Shown here in pieces: positions 8,074 to 15,170 of a stretch of DNA of 64,000 nucleotides. A model generated the notes under the pieces. That model was given only the letters and a program-made list of their open reading frames with translations, had not been told where the DNA came from and searched no databases. The first letter of the stretch is position 1. Each line of letters opens with the position of its first letter. A program made the position numbers and the translations under genes. Source of the DNA: Martinezella multihospitum (GTDB taxonomy: Bacteria > Pseudomonadota > Alphaproteobacteria > Rhizobiales > Rhizobiaceae); NCBI RefSeq assembly GCF_900094585.1, contig NZ_FMAG01000008.1, positions 265,159-329,158 of the forward strand. The letters are read 5' to 3'.

Positions 8074-8838
8074 GGTCTTTGAAAACAAGACGGCCTGCGT
8101 TTTGATCTCTTCTTCGTCCATCTCCAGAATACGATAGCCGAATGTCCCGGTATCGGCGTTGAGATGTTCGGATTGCTTGACGATCTGATAGGAGACCGCT
8201 GGCGAGACATATTGCCTGATGTTTGCTTCCCGGGCTTCGTCGATCATGTGGTAGTGGCCGCAGAACAGGGATATCCGGCAATCCATGCCGATCAGAAGCG
8301 ATCTGACCTCATCCCGATCGCGCAGGGCGGCACCGGTTCGATCCACGGGTGTGTCGAGCGGCAGGATCGGATGATGCAGAAAGATTGCGGCCTGCCTCAC
8401 ACCCTCGAGTTCGCGGGCGAGCCACTTGCGCTGGCCGTCGCCGACGGCGTTGTCGGATGTATCGAGGAAAATCCGTTTCAGATGCGGATCTTGCTGCGAG
8501 TAGCACAATTTCCCTGCCACGGTACTGCCGCCCATGTCGTAGTACGGCGCGACATTGCCATAGATATCGTGGTTGCCGAGGATGAGCGACACATCGAAGG
8601 CATAAGCGCGCAGACGCTCGAAAAAGCCGCCGACCGAATGTGCGGTGCCAATGTCGCCGCCGAAGACGACCTTGGAAATACCTTTGCGAGCGATGTCGTC
8701 GAGGACCAAGCGCAGATGATGCTCATGCTCTTGCGGCGTCTCCTCATAGCCCATCTTGTCGCCGGCAATTTCGCTCTTGGCGATCAGCTTCTGGCCGAGA
8801 TGGGTGTCGGTGAAAAAGGCGAGGATGGTCTTCGTCAT
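8071..8838 (-). CDS. calcineurin-like metallophosphoesterase
   Basis: 255 aa hydrolase of phosphoesters with a two-metal centre. All family blocks are present: D11-T-H13 (TDTHLGQ), GGD62, GNH90D, the HHP pair at 155-156 and GHYH (194-197). There is no signal peptide, so it should act in the cytoplasm. The nucleotide or phosphodiester substrate is not evident. The ATG at 8838 is preferred over an upstream TTG. The gene is divergent from an ArsR-type regulator, and a palindrome lies in the shared promoter. The stop codon is provided by the adjoining mosaic repeat. Confidence 0.88.
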   Translation of the reverse strand: MTKTILAFFTDTHLGQKLIAKSEIAGDKMGYEETPQEHEHHLRLVLDDIARKGISKVVFGGDIGTAHSVGGFFERLRAYAFDVSLILGNHDIYGNVAPYYDMGGSTVAGKLCYSQQDPHLKRIFLDTSDNAVGDGQRKWLARELEGVRQAAIFLHHPILPLDTPVDRTGAALRDRDEVRSLLIGMDCRISLFCGHYHMIDEAREANIRQYVSPAVSYQIVKQSEHLNADTGTFGYRILEMDEEEIKTQAVLFSKT

Positions 8839-8894
8839 GGGCCGGTTCCGTGGCAATTGCTTGTACGTTCAGTCTAAGACGGCCATCCGTCCCA

Positions 8895-8918
8895 ATGCTT
8901 CGATACGTGTCGAAGCAT
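8895..8918. promoter_or_regulatory. palindromic operator in the divergent promoter
   Basis: Arms ATGCTTCGA and TCGAAGCAT flank the centre TACGTG, giving a 24-base palindrome with only one mismatched pair. It sits between the divergent starts at 8838 and 8968. A dimeric winged-helix ArsR regulator typically binds such a site. Thirteen of its bases recur at 7881-7893. Confidence 0.7.
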
Positions 8919-8967
8919 GCGAACTATTTCGGTGTTATGATGCAGCCTGATATGAAGAGGCCCAGAC

Positions 8968-9669
8968 ATGACGACTCAGCCGAATATAGCCGCCGTTGCC
9001 TTTCTGATCGCCGATCCTGCGCGGGTCGCCATGCTGTCGGCGCTCCTCGATGGCCGGGCGCGGCCGGCCGGCGAGCTTGCCTATGCGGCCGGTGTGACGG
9101 CACAGACGGCCAGTTCCCATCTGGGCAAATTGTTGGCCGGCGGGCTGCTGGCCGTGGAAACCGAGGGGCGGCATCGATATTATCGTCTCGCCGGCCCTCA
9201 TGTCGCGCTTGCGCTCGAGACCCTGGCCTCGATCGGTCCGGCGGAATCCGTGCGAAGAAAGCCGCTGACCCGGGATGCGCAAAAGCTTCGGTTCGCGCGC
9301 TGCTGCTATGATCATCTGGCCGGCCGCGTCGGGATCGCCGTGACCCATGGATTGTTGGAGAAGGGGTTCCTTGTCGCGGCCGAAAAGAAGCGGTTCGAAC
9401 TCACGCCTGATGGTGCGGAGTGGTTCGACCGCATGGGCATGAACACGGCCAGTATCAGACCCACGCGCTACGGGCTTGCCCGGCAATGCCTCGATTGGAC
9501 GGAGAGAGAACATCATCTTGCCGGACCGCTTGGCGTTCATTTGACCAACCTCCTCTTCGCGGAGGGTTGCATGCGGCGGGCGCCTTCGTCCCGCGCCGTT
9601 GACGTCACGCCGAAAGGCTGGAAGGTGTTGAAAGAGCATTTCGGCATCCAGCAACAGGCCTTGCTCTGA
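8968..9669 (+). CDS. ArsR-type winged-helix transcriptional regulator
   Basis: 233 aa. Residues 10-85 form an ArsR-type winged helix: AFLIADPARVAMLSALLDGR, then the recognition helix region TAQTASSHLGKLLAGGLL and the wing TEGRHRYYRL. The C-terminal 130 residues are longer than in plain ArsR sensors and carry no cysteine pair for metal binding at the usual helix (the CC at about 112-113 is in RFARCCYDHL). A small-molecule ligand is therefore more likely than arsenic. It is divergent from the metallophosphoesterase with the palindrome 8895-8918 between them, so autoregulation and control of that gene are likely. Confidence 0.85.
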   Translation: MTTQPNIAAVAFLIADPARVAMLSALLDGRARPAGELAYAAGVTAQTASSHLGKLLAGGLLAVETEGRHRYYRLAGPHVALALETLASIGPAESVRRKPLTRDAQKLRFARCCYDHLAGRVGIAVTHGLLEKGFLVAAEKKRFELTPDGAEWFDRMGMNTASIRPTRYGLARQCLDWTEREHHLAGPLGVHLTNLLFAEGCMRRAPSSRAVDVTPKGWKVLKEHFGIQQQALL

Positions 9670-9724
9670 GGCGATCTCTGCTGCATTGACTTCATTTCGA
9701 CAATGGATGATTTTGGTAGGCCAT

Positions 9725-9736
9725 ATTATGGTATCC
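9725..9736. promoter_or_regulatory. GntR-type operator upstream of the regulator gene
   Basis: ATTATGGTATCC matches the left half of the palindrome ATTATGGTATACCATAAT that I infer from three sites (also 11515-11527 and 11693-11710). It ends 20 bases before the GntR start codon, fitting autoregulation. The right half is poorly conserved here. Confidence 0.6.
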
Positions 9737-9755
9737 GGAGATCGAGGGTGCGGAA

Positions 9756-10451
9756 ATGAATGATGATGCGCATGGCGCCGCAATTCGCGTAGAGCGTCCG
9801 ACGAAGACGTTGCGGGAGCTCGCCCTCGACAAGGTGCGGGAGGCGATCATCAACGGCTATTTCCGCCCCGGAGACCGCCTGGTCGAACGCGATCTTTGCG
9901 CGCAGCTCGGCGTCAGCCGCACGATCGTGCGCGAGGTCCTGCGCCATCTCGAATCCGAAGGGCTCGTCGCCAATCTTCCGAACAAGGGGCCGATCGTCGC
10001 GCAGCTCAATCATGACGAAGCCAAGCAGATCTACGAGATCCGCGCCGCACTCGAAGGGATGGCGGCACGGCTTTGCGCCGAGCAGAACAACCCTGCGATC
10101 GCCGATGCCCTGGACAAGTCGCTCGAGGACATAAGGCATAGCTACCGCGAGAAAGACATGGCCGGCGTGCTCGCCCACACATCCTCCTTCTATCAGACGC
10201 TGTTCAGCATGGTCGACCGCCATGTCGCCTGGGGCGTCGTCAATCTTCTGACCGTGCGCATCAATCACCTGCGCTCCATGACGATCAAGACGCAAAACCG
10301 CGATGTTCAAGGGCCTGCGCAGATGGCGCGTATCGTCGATGCTATCAGGCGCGGTGACGGCGATGGTGCCTATCAGGCGGCGATGGATCATGTCACCAGC
10401 GCAAGCGCCATCGCCCAGGCCGTGCTTTCCGGGCGTCAGCCGATCGATTGA
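9756..10451 (+). CDS. GntR-family regulator with FCD domain
   Basis: 231 aa. An N-terminal winged helix (about 15-80) has the pattern LALDKVREAIINGYFRPGDR, LCAQLGVSRTIVREVLRHLE and GLVANLPNKGPIV. The C-terminal all-helical FCD ligand domain (95-225) begins IYEIRAALEGMAARLCAE. FCD regulators usually repress catabolic genes and are released by a carboxylate-type intermediate. Similar palindromes lie in front of this gene and before the gene at 11736, so it is the probable local repressor of the whole plus-strand cluster to 20.9 kb. Confidence 0.92.
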   Translation: MNDDAHGAAIRVERPTKTLRELALDKVREAIINGYFRPGDRLVERDLCAQLGVSRTIVREVLRHLESEGLVANLPNKGPIVAQLNHDEAKQIYEIRAALEGMAARLCAEQNNPAIADALDKSLEDIRHSYREKDMAGVLAHTSSFYQTLFSMVDRHVAWGVVNLLTVRINHLRSMTIKTQNRDVQGPAQMARIVDAIRRGDGDGAYQAAMDHVTSASAIAQAVLSGRQPID

Positions 10452-10466
10452 TTTCCCACGAAGGCC

Positions 10467-11384
10467 ATGGAGATGACTGCTTCCTCTTCCTTTCTCGGCT
10501 TCTCGGACCGCTTTGACGATGGTTGCCTGCCGCGTGTGGTGATCTTCGGGGCCGGTCACGGCAGTACCTATCCCGGCAAGGACAGCAGCGGTTATGCCTT
10601 GTCGGCGGGAGCCATCCGGGCCGCCAGCCAGGACGATGCAGGGCTGGTCGAACACTGGGATTTCGATCTCGGCGGCCCGCTGTTCGACGGCAAGCCGGTT
10701 TGCTGCGTCGATGCCGGAAACATCGAGACTGTCATGCACGACAATGCAGGCAACCGCGATCGGATCGAGGCAAGGACGCGCAGTGTACTTGCATTGCCGG
10801 CCATCCCGATCCTGCTTGGCGGTGATTGTTCGGTCACGCTCCCCTTCATTGCCGGCTTTGCGGATGAGGGGCCGGTCTGGATCTTGCAGATCGATGCCCA
10901 TATCGACTGGCGCGACGAGTTGCATGGCGAACGCTACGGCTATTCAAGCCCGATGCGGCGGGCAAGCGAGATGCCGCATGTCGCCGGATTGGTGCAGGTC
11001 GGCCTGCGTAGCGTCGGCAGCGCTCGTTCTTCAGATGTCGAGGCGGCGCAGCGCTATGGCAGCCGCTTTGTCACGGCCCGCGAGATCCATGCCCAAGGGG
11101 TCGAGGCCGCTCTCCGGCATATTCCGGAGGGAGCTCGGGTCGTCGTCACCCTGGATTGCGACAGCATCGATCCCGGCATCATGCCGGGTGTGGCAGCGCG
11201 AACGCCGGGCGGCCTCACCTATACGCAGGTCATCGACCTGATCGCCGGCCTCGGCCGGCGGGCGAAGATTGCAGGCTTCGATCTGGTAGAGCTCTATCCT
11301 CCCGCCGACATCGACGGCCTTTCGGCTCTGACCGCCGCGCGCATCGTCGTCAATGCGATCGGCGCCATCGTCCGCCAGGGGTAA
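10467..11384 (+). CDS. arginase/agmatinase-family ureohydrolase
   Basis: 305 aa member of the ureohydrolase superfamily, which hydrolyses guanidino compounds to an amine and urea at a two-manganese site. Seen motifs are DAHID (143-147), TLDCDSIDPGIMP (228-240) with the D-x-D metal pair, the TPGGLTY loop and GFDLVELYPPAD. The first metal motif reads GGDCS (118-122) instead of the usual GGDHS, so Cys121 replaces a manganese-binding His. Activity may therefore be altered. The gene follows the GntR regulator by 15 bases. A guanidino or amidino substrate would fit the polyamine-type importer at the end of the cluster. Confidence 0.85.
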   Translation: MEMTASSSFLGFSDRFDDGCLPRVVIFGAGHGSTYPGKDSSGYALSAGAIRAASQDDAGLVEHWDFDLGGPLFDGKPVCCVDAGNIETVMHDNAGNRDRIEARTRSVLALPAIPILLGGDCSVTLPFIAGFADEGPVWILQIDAHIDWRDELHGERYGYSSPMRRASEMPHVAGLVQVGLRSVGSARSSDVEAAQRYGSRFVTAREIHAQGVEAALRHIPEGARVVVTLDCDSIDPGIMPGVAARTPGGLTYTQVIDLIAGLGRRAKIAGFDLVELYPPADIDGLSALTAARIVVNAIGAIVRQG

Positions 11385-11514
11385 CGCCGGCGAAATTCCC
11401 GCCATGTGGCGAGCCGACCTGCACGACGCCTGATGATGCCGCTGGGCGTCATGCCTCATCAAATTGTCGTTTGCCTGGTGAAGCGGGTTGACTCTCTCAT
11501 GTCTTCGGTGTGAC

Positions 11515-11527
11515 GGTATACCATAAT
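11515..11527. promoter_or_regulatory. GntR-type operator, distal
   Basis: GGTATACCATAAT is the exact reverse complement of the left two thirds of the inferred palindrome (ATTATGGTATACC). It lies about 210 bases upstream of the catabolic operon start. Confidence 0.6.
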
Positions 11528-11679
11528 AACGAATACAAAAACTGAACATCGACAGCTGAAGAGATGCGACGACCAGCATCGCTTTCGCGGGCGCTTGCCG
11601 CTGCCTATCAATAAGGCACTGATATAGCTGATCATTTCTGGTAGGCGGCAGGTTTTTCAGTCCCGTCGTTCAAAGCTGC

Positions 11680-11707
11680 TTGACAGAGTAGTATTATGGC
11701 ATACCAT
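11680..11707 (+). promoter_or_regulatory. sigma70-like promoter of the catabolic operon
   Basis: A consensus -35 TTGACA (11680-11685) is followed after 16 bases by TACCAT (11702-11707) as a -10, 28 bases before the ATG at 11736. The operator at 11693-11710 covers the spacer and -10, so bound repressor would block polymerase. Confidence 0.55.
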
Positions 11708-11710
11708 CAT
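11693..11710. promoter_or_regulatory. GntR-type operator over the catabolic promoter
   Basis: ATTATGGCATACCATCAT differs at two positions from the perfect palindrome ATTATGGTATACCATAAT, the general TGGTATACCA type of FCD-GntR operators. It overlies the putative -10 element. Confidence 0.65.
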
Positions 11711-11735
11711 ACGTAATCTTAGATGAGAGCGAGCC

Positions 11736-12338
11736 ATGAGCCTTCAGATCCGAAAAACTGTCCTGCAGATCGAAACGACGCTTGTTGAAGGGGGAAAGGC
11801 GGCAGCCATTCCGTTGAAGCTCTTCTCGGCATGCGCCATCGTCAAAAACCCTTGGGCCGGTCGTGGCTTCGTCGCGGATCTGAAGCCAGAGATTCACGCC
11901 GCTGCGCCTATTCTGGGCGAACTGCTCACCAAGATGATTATCGACGCGATAGGATCAGGAGAAGCGGTCGAGGCCTATGGAAAATCGGCCGTCGTCGGTC
12001 TGGATGGCGAGATCGAGCATGCATCTGCGCTGATCCACACCCTGCGGTTCGGCAATCACTATCGCCATGCCGTTGGCGCCAAGTCCTATCTCGCCTTCTG
12101 CAACACGCGCGGCCCCGCCAATGCGCCGATCATGATCCCGCTCATGGACAAGAATGACGAAGGGCGGCGTTCGCATTATCTGACGATCCAGACGTCGGTT
12201 CCCGATGCGCCTGCCGCTGACGAGATCGTCGTCGCGCTCGGTGCCTCGGTCGGCGGAAGGCCGCATCATCGCATCGGCGATCGCTACCAGGACCTCAAGG
12301 ATCTGGGGCAAGACGTCGCCAATCCGGCCGGCGTGTAA
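11736..12338 (+). CDS. DUF1185/AA_synth family protein
   Basis: 200 aa protein of the family annotated as amino acid synthesis (Pfam AA_synth, DUF1185). The recognisable body includes FSACAIVKNPWAGRGF, the glycine-rich AYGKSAVVGLDGEIEHASA and the C-terminal half ending near GGRPHHRIGDRYQDL. The biochemical function of the family is not established as far as I know. It is the first gene after the promoter/operator at 11680-11710, which implies an early or abundant function in the pathway. There is no signal peptide or membrane segment. Confidence 0.82.
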   Translation: MSLQIRKTVLQIETTLVEGGKAAAIPLKLFSACAIVKNPWAGRGFVADLKPEIHAAAPILGELLTKMIIDAIGSGEAVEAYGKSAVVGLDGEIEHASALIHTLRFGNHYRHAVGAKSYLAFCNTRGPANAPIMIPLMDKNDEGRRSHYLTIQTSVPDAPAADEIVVALGASVGGRPHHRIGDRYQDLKDLGQDVANPAGV

Positions 12339-12353
12339 GGATCGGGCGCCCAG

Positions 12354-13196
12354 ATGCCGGCGATGGAAACCATGGACCACGACAAGGCCGATCTGAAGAC
12401 GGAAGGTCTGCTCCGCAAGCATACGGCGAGCGGGGCCGCCTATCATGAAGTGGGCGAGGGGGAGCCGCTGGTTCTCATTCATGGCGTCGGCATGCGGCTC
12501 GAAGCCTGGTCTCCGCAAATCGCGGGCTTTTCACAGAGTCATCGGGTCATTGCCGTCGATATGCCGGGGCATGGCGAAAGCGCCGCCCTGCCTGCCGGTA
12601 GCAAGCTGGAGGCCTTCGTCGCCTGGTTCGGTGGCTTCCTCGATGAACTGGCGCTCAGTGAGGTCAATGTTGCCGGCCATTCGATGGGTGCGCTCGTTGT
12701 CGGAGGGGCTGCTGCCACTTTCGGCGAGCGGATCAAGCGGGTTGCCTATCTCAACGGTGTCTATCGTCGCGATCCCGAAGCCAAGGCGGCTGTGCTTGCG
12801 CGCGCAGCGGCAATACCGCTCGCAGGCGTCGACAAGGAGGGCCCGCTGCTGCGCTGGTTTGGCGACGATGCACAAAGTGCGGTGGCGAGGGAGCTCACCC
12901 GCAGCTGGCTGAGCCTCGTCGATCCACAAGGCTATGCCACGGCCTATGCCGCCTTTGCCGGCGGCGATGAGACCTATGCCGATCGCTGGTCCGATGTCGG
13001 TGCGCCTGCGCTGTTCCTGACGGGATCGGACGATCCGAATTCGACGCCGCTGATGGCCGAACAGATGGCTGCTGCCGCACCCAAAGGCTGGGTGCGGATC
13101 GTCGAGGGCCACCGCCATATGGTGAACCTGACGGCACCTGACATCGTCAATGAGCTGCTCGCCGAGTGGCTTTCATGCGGGGAGGACGCAAGATGA
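12354..13196 (+). CDS. alpha/beta hydrolase
   Basis: 280 aa. The oxyanion loop is HGVG (43-46), the nucleophile elbow is GHSMG with Ser110, the acid is Asp226 or Asp227 (TGSDDPNS) and the catalytic His is 253 or 255 in EGHRHMVNL. It is similar in size to the RutD/PcaD class that hydrolyses amides, carbamates or lactones after an oxygenase step. ATG codons at 12363 and 12372 are possible alternative starts. It overlaps the flavin reductase start by four bases (ATGA), so the two are translationally coupled. Confidence 0.85.
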   Translation: MPAMETMDHDKADLKTEGLLRKHTASGAAYHEVGEGEPLVLIHGVGMRLEAWSPQIAGFSQSHRVIAVDMPGHGESAALPAGSKLEAFVAWFGGFLDELALSEVNVAGHSMGALVVGGAAATFGERIKRVAYLNGVYRRDPEAKAAVLARAAAIPLAGVDKEGPLLRWFGDDAQSAVARELTRSWLSLVDPQGYATAYAAFAGGDETYADRWSDVGAPALFLTGSDDPNSTPLMAEQMAAAAPKGWVRIVEGHRHMVNLTAPDIVNELLAEWLSCGEDAR

Positions 13197-14128
13197 CGAC
13201 ACAAGATTTCGACCCAAGGGCGTTGCGTGACGCCTTCGGCGCATTTCCGACCGGTGTCACGGTGGTAACCGCGCGCGATCAGGCTGGTTTGCCAATCGGC
13301 TTTACGGCGAATTCCTTCACGTCGGTGTCGCTCGATCCGCCGCTCCTTCTCGTCTGCCTCGCCAAGAGCTCCCGTAATTTTGCGGCCATGACGAGCGCGA
13401 AGCATTTTGCCATCAATGTGCTGTCGGAGACGCAGAAGGCCGTCTCCAACACTTTTGCCCGGCCCGTTGAAGACCGGTTTGCCGCTGTCGAATGGAGTTC
13501 CGGGGCGGATGGCTGTCCGATCCTTGCCGATGTTGCCGCCTGGTTCGAATGCGCCATGAGCGAAGTGATCGAGGCCGGCGATCATGTCGTCCTGATGGGG
13601 CGCATCGTCTCGTTCGACAATAGCGGCCGCAACGGTCTTGGCTATGCCCGCGGTGGCTATTTCACGCCGATCCTGGCAAGCAAGGCGGTCTCCGCCGCCG
13701 CGGAAGGCAATATCGAACTTGGCGCGGTGGTCGAGCGCGACGGCGAAATCCTGCTGCTCGGGGAGGATGTTCTTGCTCTCCCGAATTGCGAGGGCAGCGA
13801 AGGAAGTCCCGCCGACATCCTTGGCCACTACCTGCAGGCGCTGACAGGCCTCACGATAACGGTCGGCTTCCTCTATTCTGTCTACGAAGGCAAGAGCGAC
13901 GGCAAGCATCACATCGTTTATCGCGCTTTCGCCTCTCAAGGTGAGCCGCGCGAGGGCAGGTTCCTCAAGCCTGATGCCTTGAAGGCCGCGCACTTCAAGA
14001 CCAGTTCGACGGCTGACATCGTCGCTCGCTTCGCGCTGGAAAGCCAGATCGGTAATTTCGGGGTCTATTTTGGCGACGAGACCTCCGGCATGGTGCGGCC
14101 GGTTTCCGGAAAGGCGGTGCGAGCATGA
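13193..14128 (+). CDS. flavin reductase with extra C-terminal domain
   Basis: 311 aa. Residues 1-160 are a flavin reductase of the HpaC/RutF type (FGAFPTGVTVVTARD, GFTANSFTSVSLDPPLLLVC, NHFAINVL-like HFAINVLS), which would supply reduced FMN to the monooxygenase encoded next. Residues 172-311 are an additional domain not found in ordinary 160-190 aa reductases: GAVVERDGEILLL, then LPNCEGS and YLQALTGLTITVGFLY. This looks like a Nudix fold without an intact Nudix box. The ATG at 13193 with GGGGAGGA upstream is chosen over one nine codons earlier. ATGA overlaps link it to both neighbours. Confidence 0.85.
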   Translation: MTTQDFDPRALRDAFGAFPTGVTVVTARDQAGLPIGFTANSFTSVSLDPPLLLVCLAKSSRNFAAMTSAKHFAINVLSETQKAVSNTFARPVEDRFAAVEWSSGADGCPILADVAAWFECAMSEVIEAGDHVVLMGRIVSFDNSGRNGLGYARGGYFTPILASKAVSAAAEGNIELGAVVERDGEILLLGEDVLALPNCEGSEGSPADILGHYLQALTGLTITVGFLYSVYEGKSDGKHHIVYRAFASQGEPREGRFLKPDALKAAHFKTSSTADIVARFALESQIGNFGVYFGDETSGMVRPVSGKAVRA

Positions 14129-15165
14129 AATTCTCTCTCTTCGTTCACATGGAGCGCCTCGACGCGAGCCAGACGCACAAGAGCCTCTATGAGGAGTTCG
14201 TTGCGCTGTGCGAGATCGCCGACAAGGGCGGCATGCACGCGATCTGGACGGGCGAGCATCACGGGATGGATTTTACCATCGCGCCCAATCCTTTCGTGAC
14301 GATCGCCGATCTGGCGCGGCGGACATCGCGGGCGAGGCTCGGAACGGGAACGGTGATCGCGCCCTTCTGGCATCCGATCAAGCTTGCCGGTGAAGCGGCC
14401 ATGGCCGACATCATCTGCGACGGCCGCCTCGATATCGGCATTGCCCGCGGCGCCTACTCTTTCGAATATGAACGGCTGCTGCCGGGTCTCGACGCCTGGG
14501 GTGCCGGCCAGCGCATGCGCGAGCTGATCCCTGCTGTCAAAGGCATTTGGCAAGGGGATTACGCCCATGAAGGCGAGTTCTTCAAGTTCCCGTCGACCAC
14601 CTCGGCGCCAAAGCCGCTACAGGAGCCCAATCCGCCAATATGGGTCGCAGCACGCGACCCGAACTCGCATGAATTTGCCGTCGCCAATGGCTGCAATGTC
14701 CAGGTGACGCCGCTTTGGCAGGGCGATGACGAGGTCGAAGCGCTGATGGGCCGCTTCAACGATGCCTGTGCGAAGAACCCTGACATCGAGCGCCCGAAGA
14801 TCATGCTCTTGCGCCATACCTATGTCGGCTCGTCCGAGGAGGACATTGCACGGGCTGCTCACGAGCTCAGCGTCTACTACAATTACTTCTTCGCCTGGTT
14901 CAAGAACGAGAAGCCGGTCCATCAAGGCCTGATCGAGCGCATCCCCGAAGAGGATATTCGCGCCAACGCCATGCTGTCGGATGCGGTCATGCGCAGCAAC
15001 AATGTGGTCGGCGATGCATCGACAGTGATTGCCCGGCTAAAGACCTATGAGGCGATGGGCTATGACGAATATTCTTTCTGGATCGACACCGGTATGTCGT
15101 TCGAGCGCAAGAAAGCCTCGCTCGAACGTTTCATCGCGGACGTCATGCCGGCATTTGCGGAGTGA
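14125..15165 (+). CDS. luciferase-like (LLM) flavin-dependent monooxygenase
   Basis: 346 aa TIM-barrel enzyme of the bacterial luciferase-like family, which uses FMNH2 and O2. Family blocks include LYEEFVALCEIADKGGMHAI, WTGEHHGMDF, RLGTGTVIAPFWHPIKLAGE and GRLDIGIARGAY. The reductase gene before it overlaps by four bases, so it is a two-component system. In the Rut pathway a related pair opens a heterocyclic ring; here the aldehyde dehydrogenase and hydrolase genes suggest oxidative C-N or ring cleavage giving an aldehyde. The substrate is unknown. Confidence 0.9.
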   Translation: MKFSLFVHMERLDASQTHKSLYEEFVALCEIADKGGMHAIWTGEHHGMDFTIAPNPFVTIADLARRTSRARLGTGTVIAPFWHPIKLAGEAAMADIICDGRLDIGIARGAYSFEYERLLPGLDAWGAGQRMRELIPAVKGIWQGDYAHEGEFFKFPSTTSAPKPLQEPNPPIWVAARDPNSHEFAVANGCNVQVTPLWQGDDEVEALMGRFNDACAKNPDIERPKIMLLRHTYVGSSEEDIARAAHELSVYYNYFFAWFKNEKPVHQGLIERIPEEDIRANAMLSDAVMRSNNVVGDASTVIARLKTYEAMGYDEYSFWIDTGMSFERKKASLERFIADVMPAFAE

Positions 15166-15170
15166 ACGCC

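Larger units (their letters stand above)
11385..11735. promoter_or_regulatory. 351-base regulatory region with two GntR-type operators
   Basis: No gene is visible here. It holds the operators at 11515-11527 and 11693-11710 and a sigma70-like promoter at 11680-11707. The two operators are about 180 bases apart, which would allow looping or control of two promoters. The region separates the regulator-hydrolase pair from the main catabolic operon. Confidence 0.6.
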
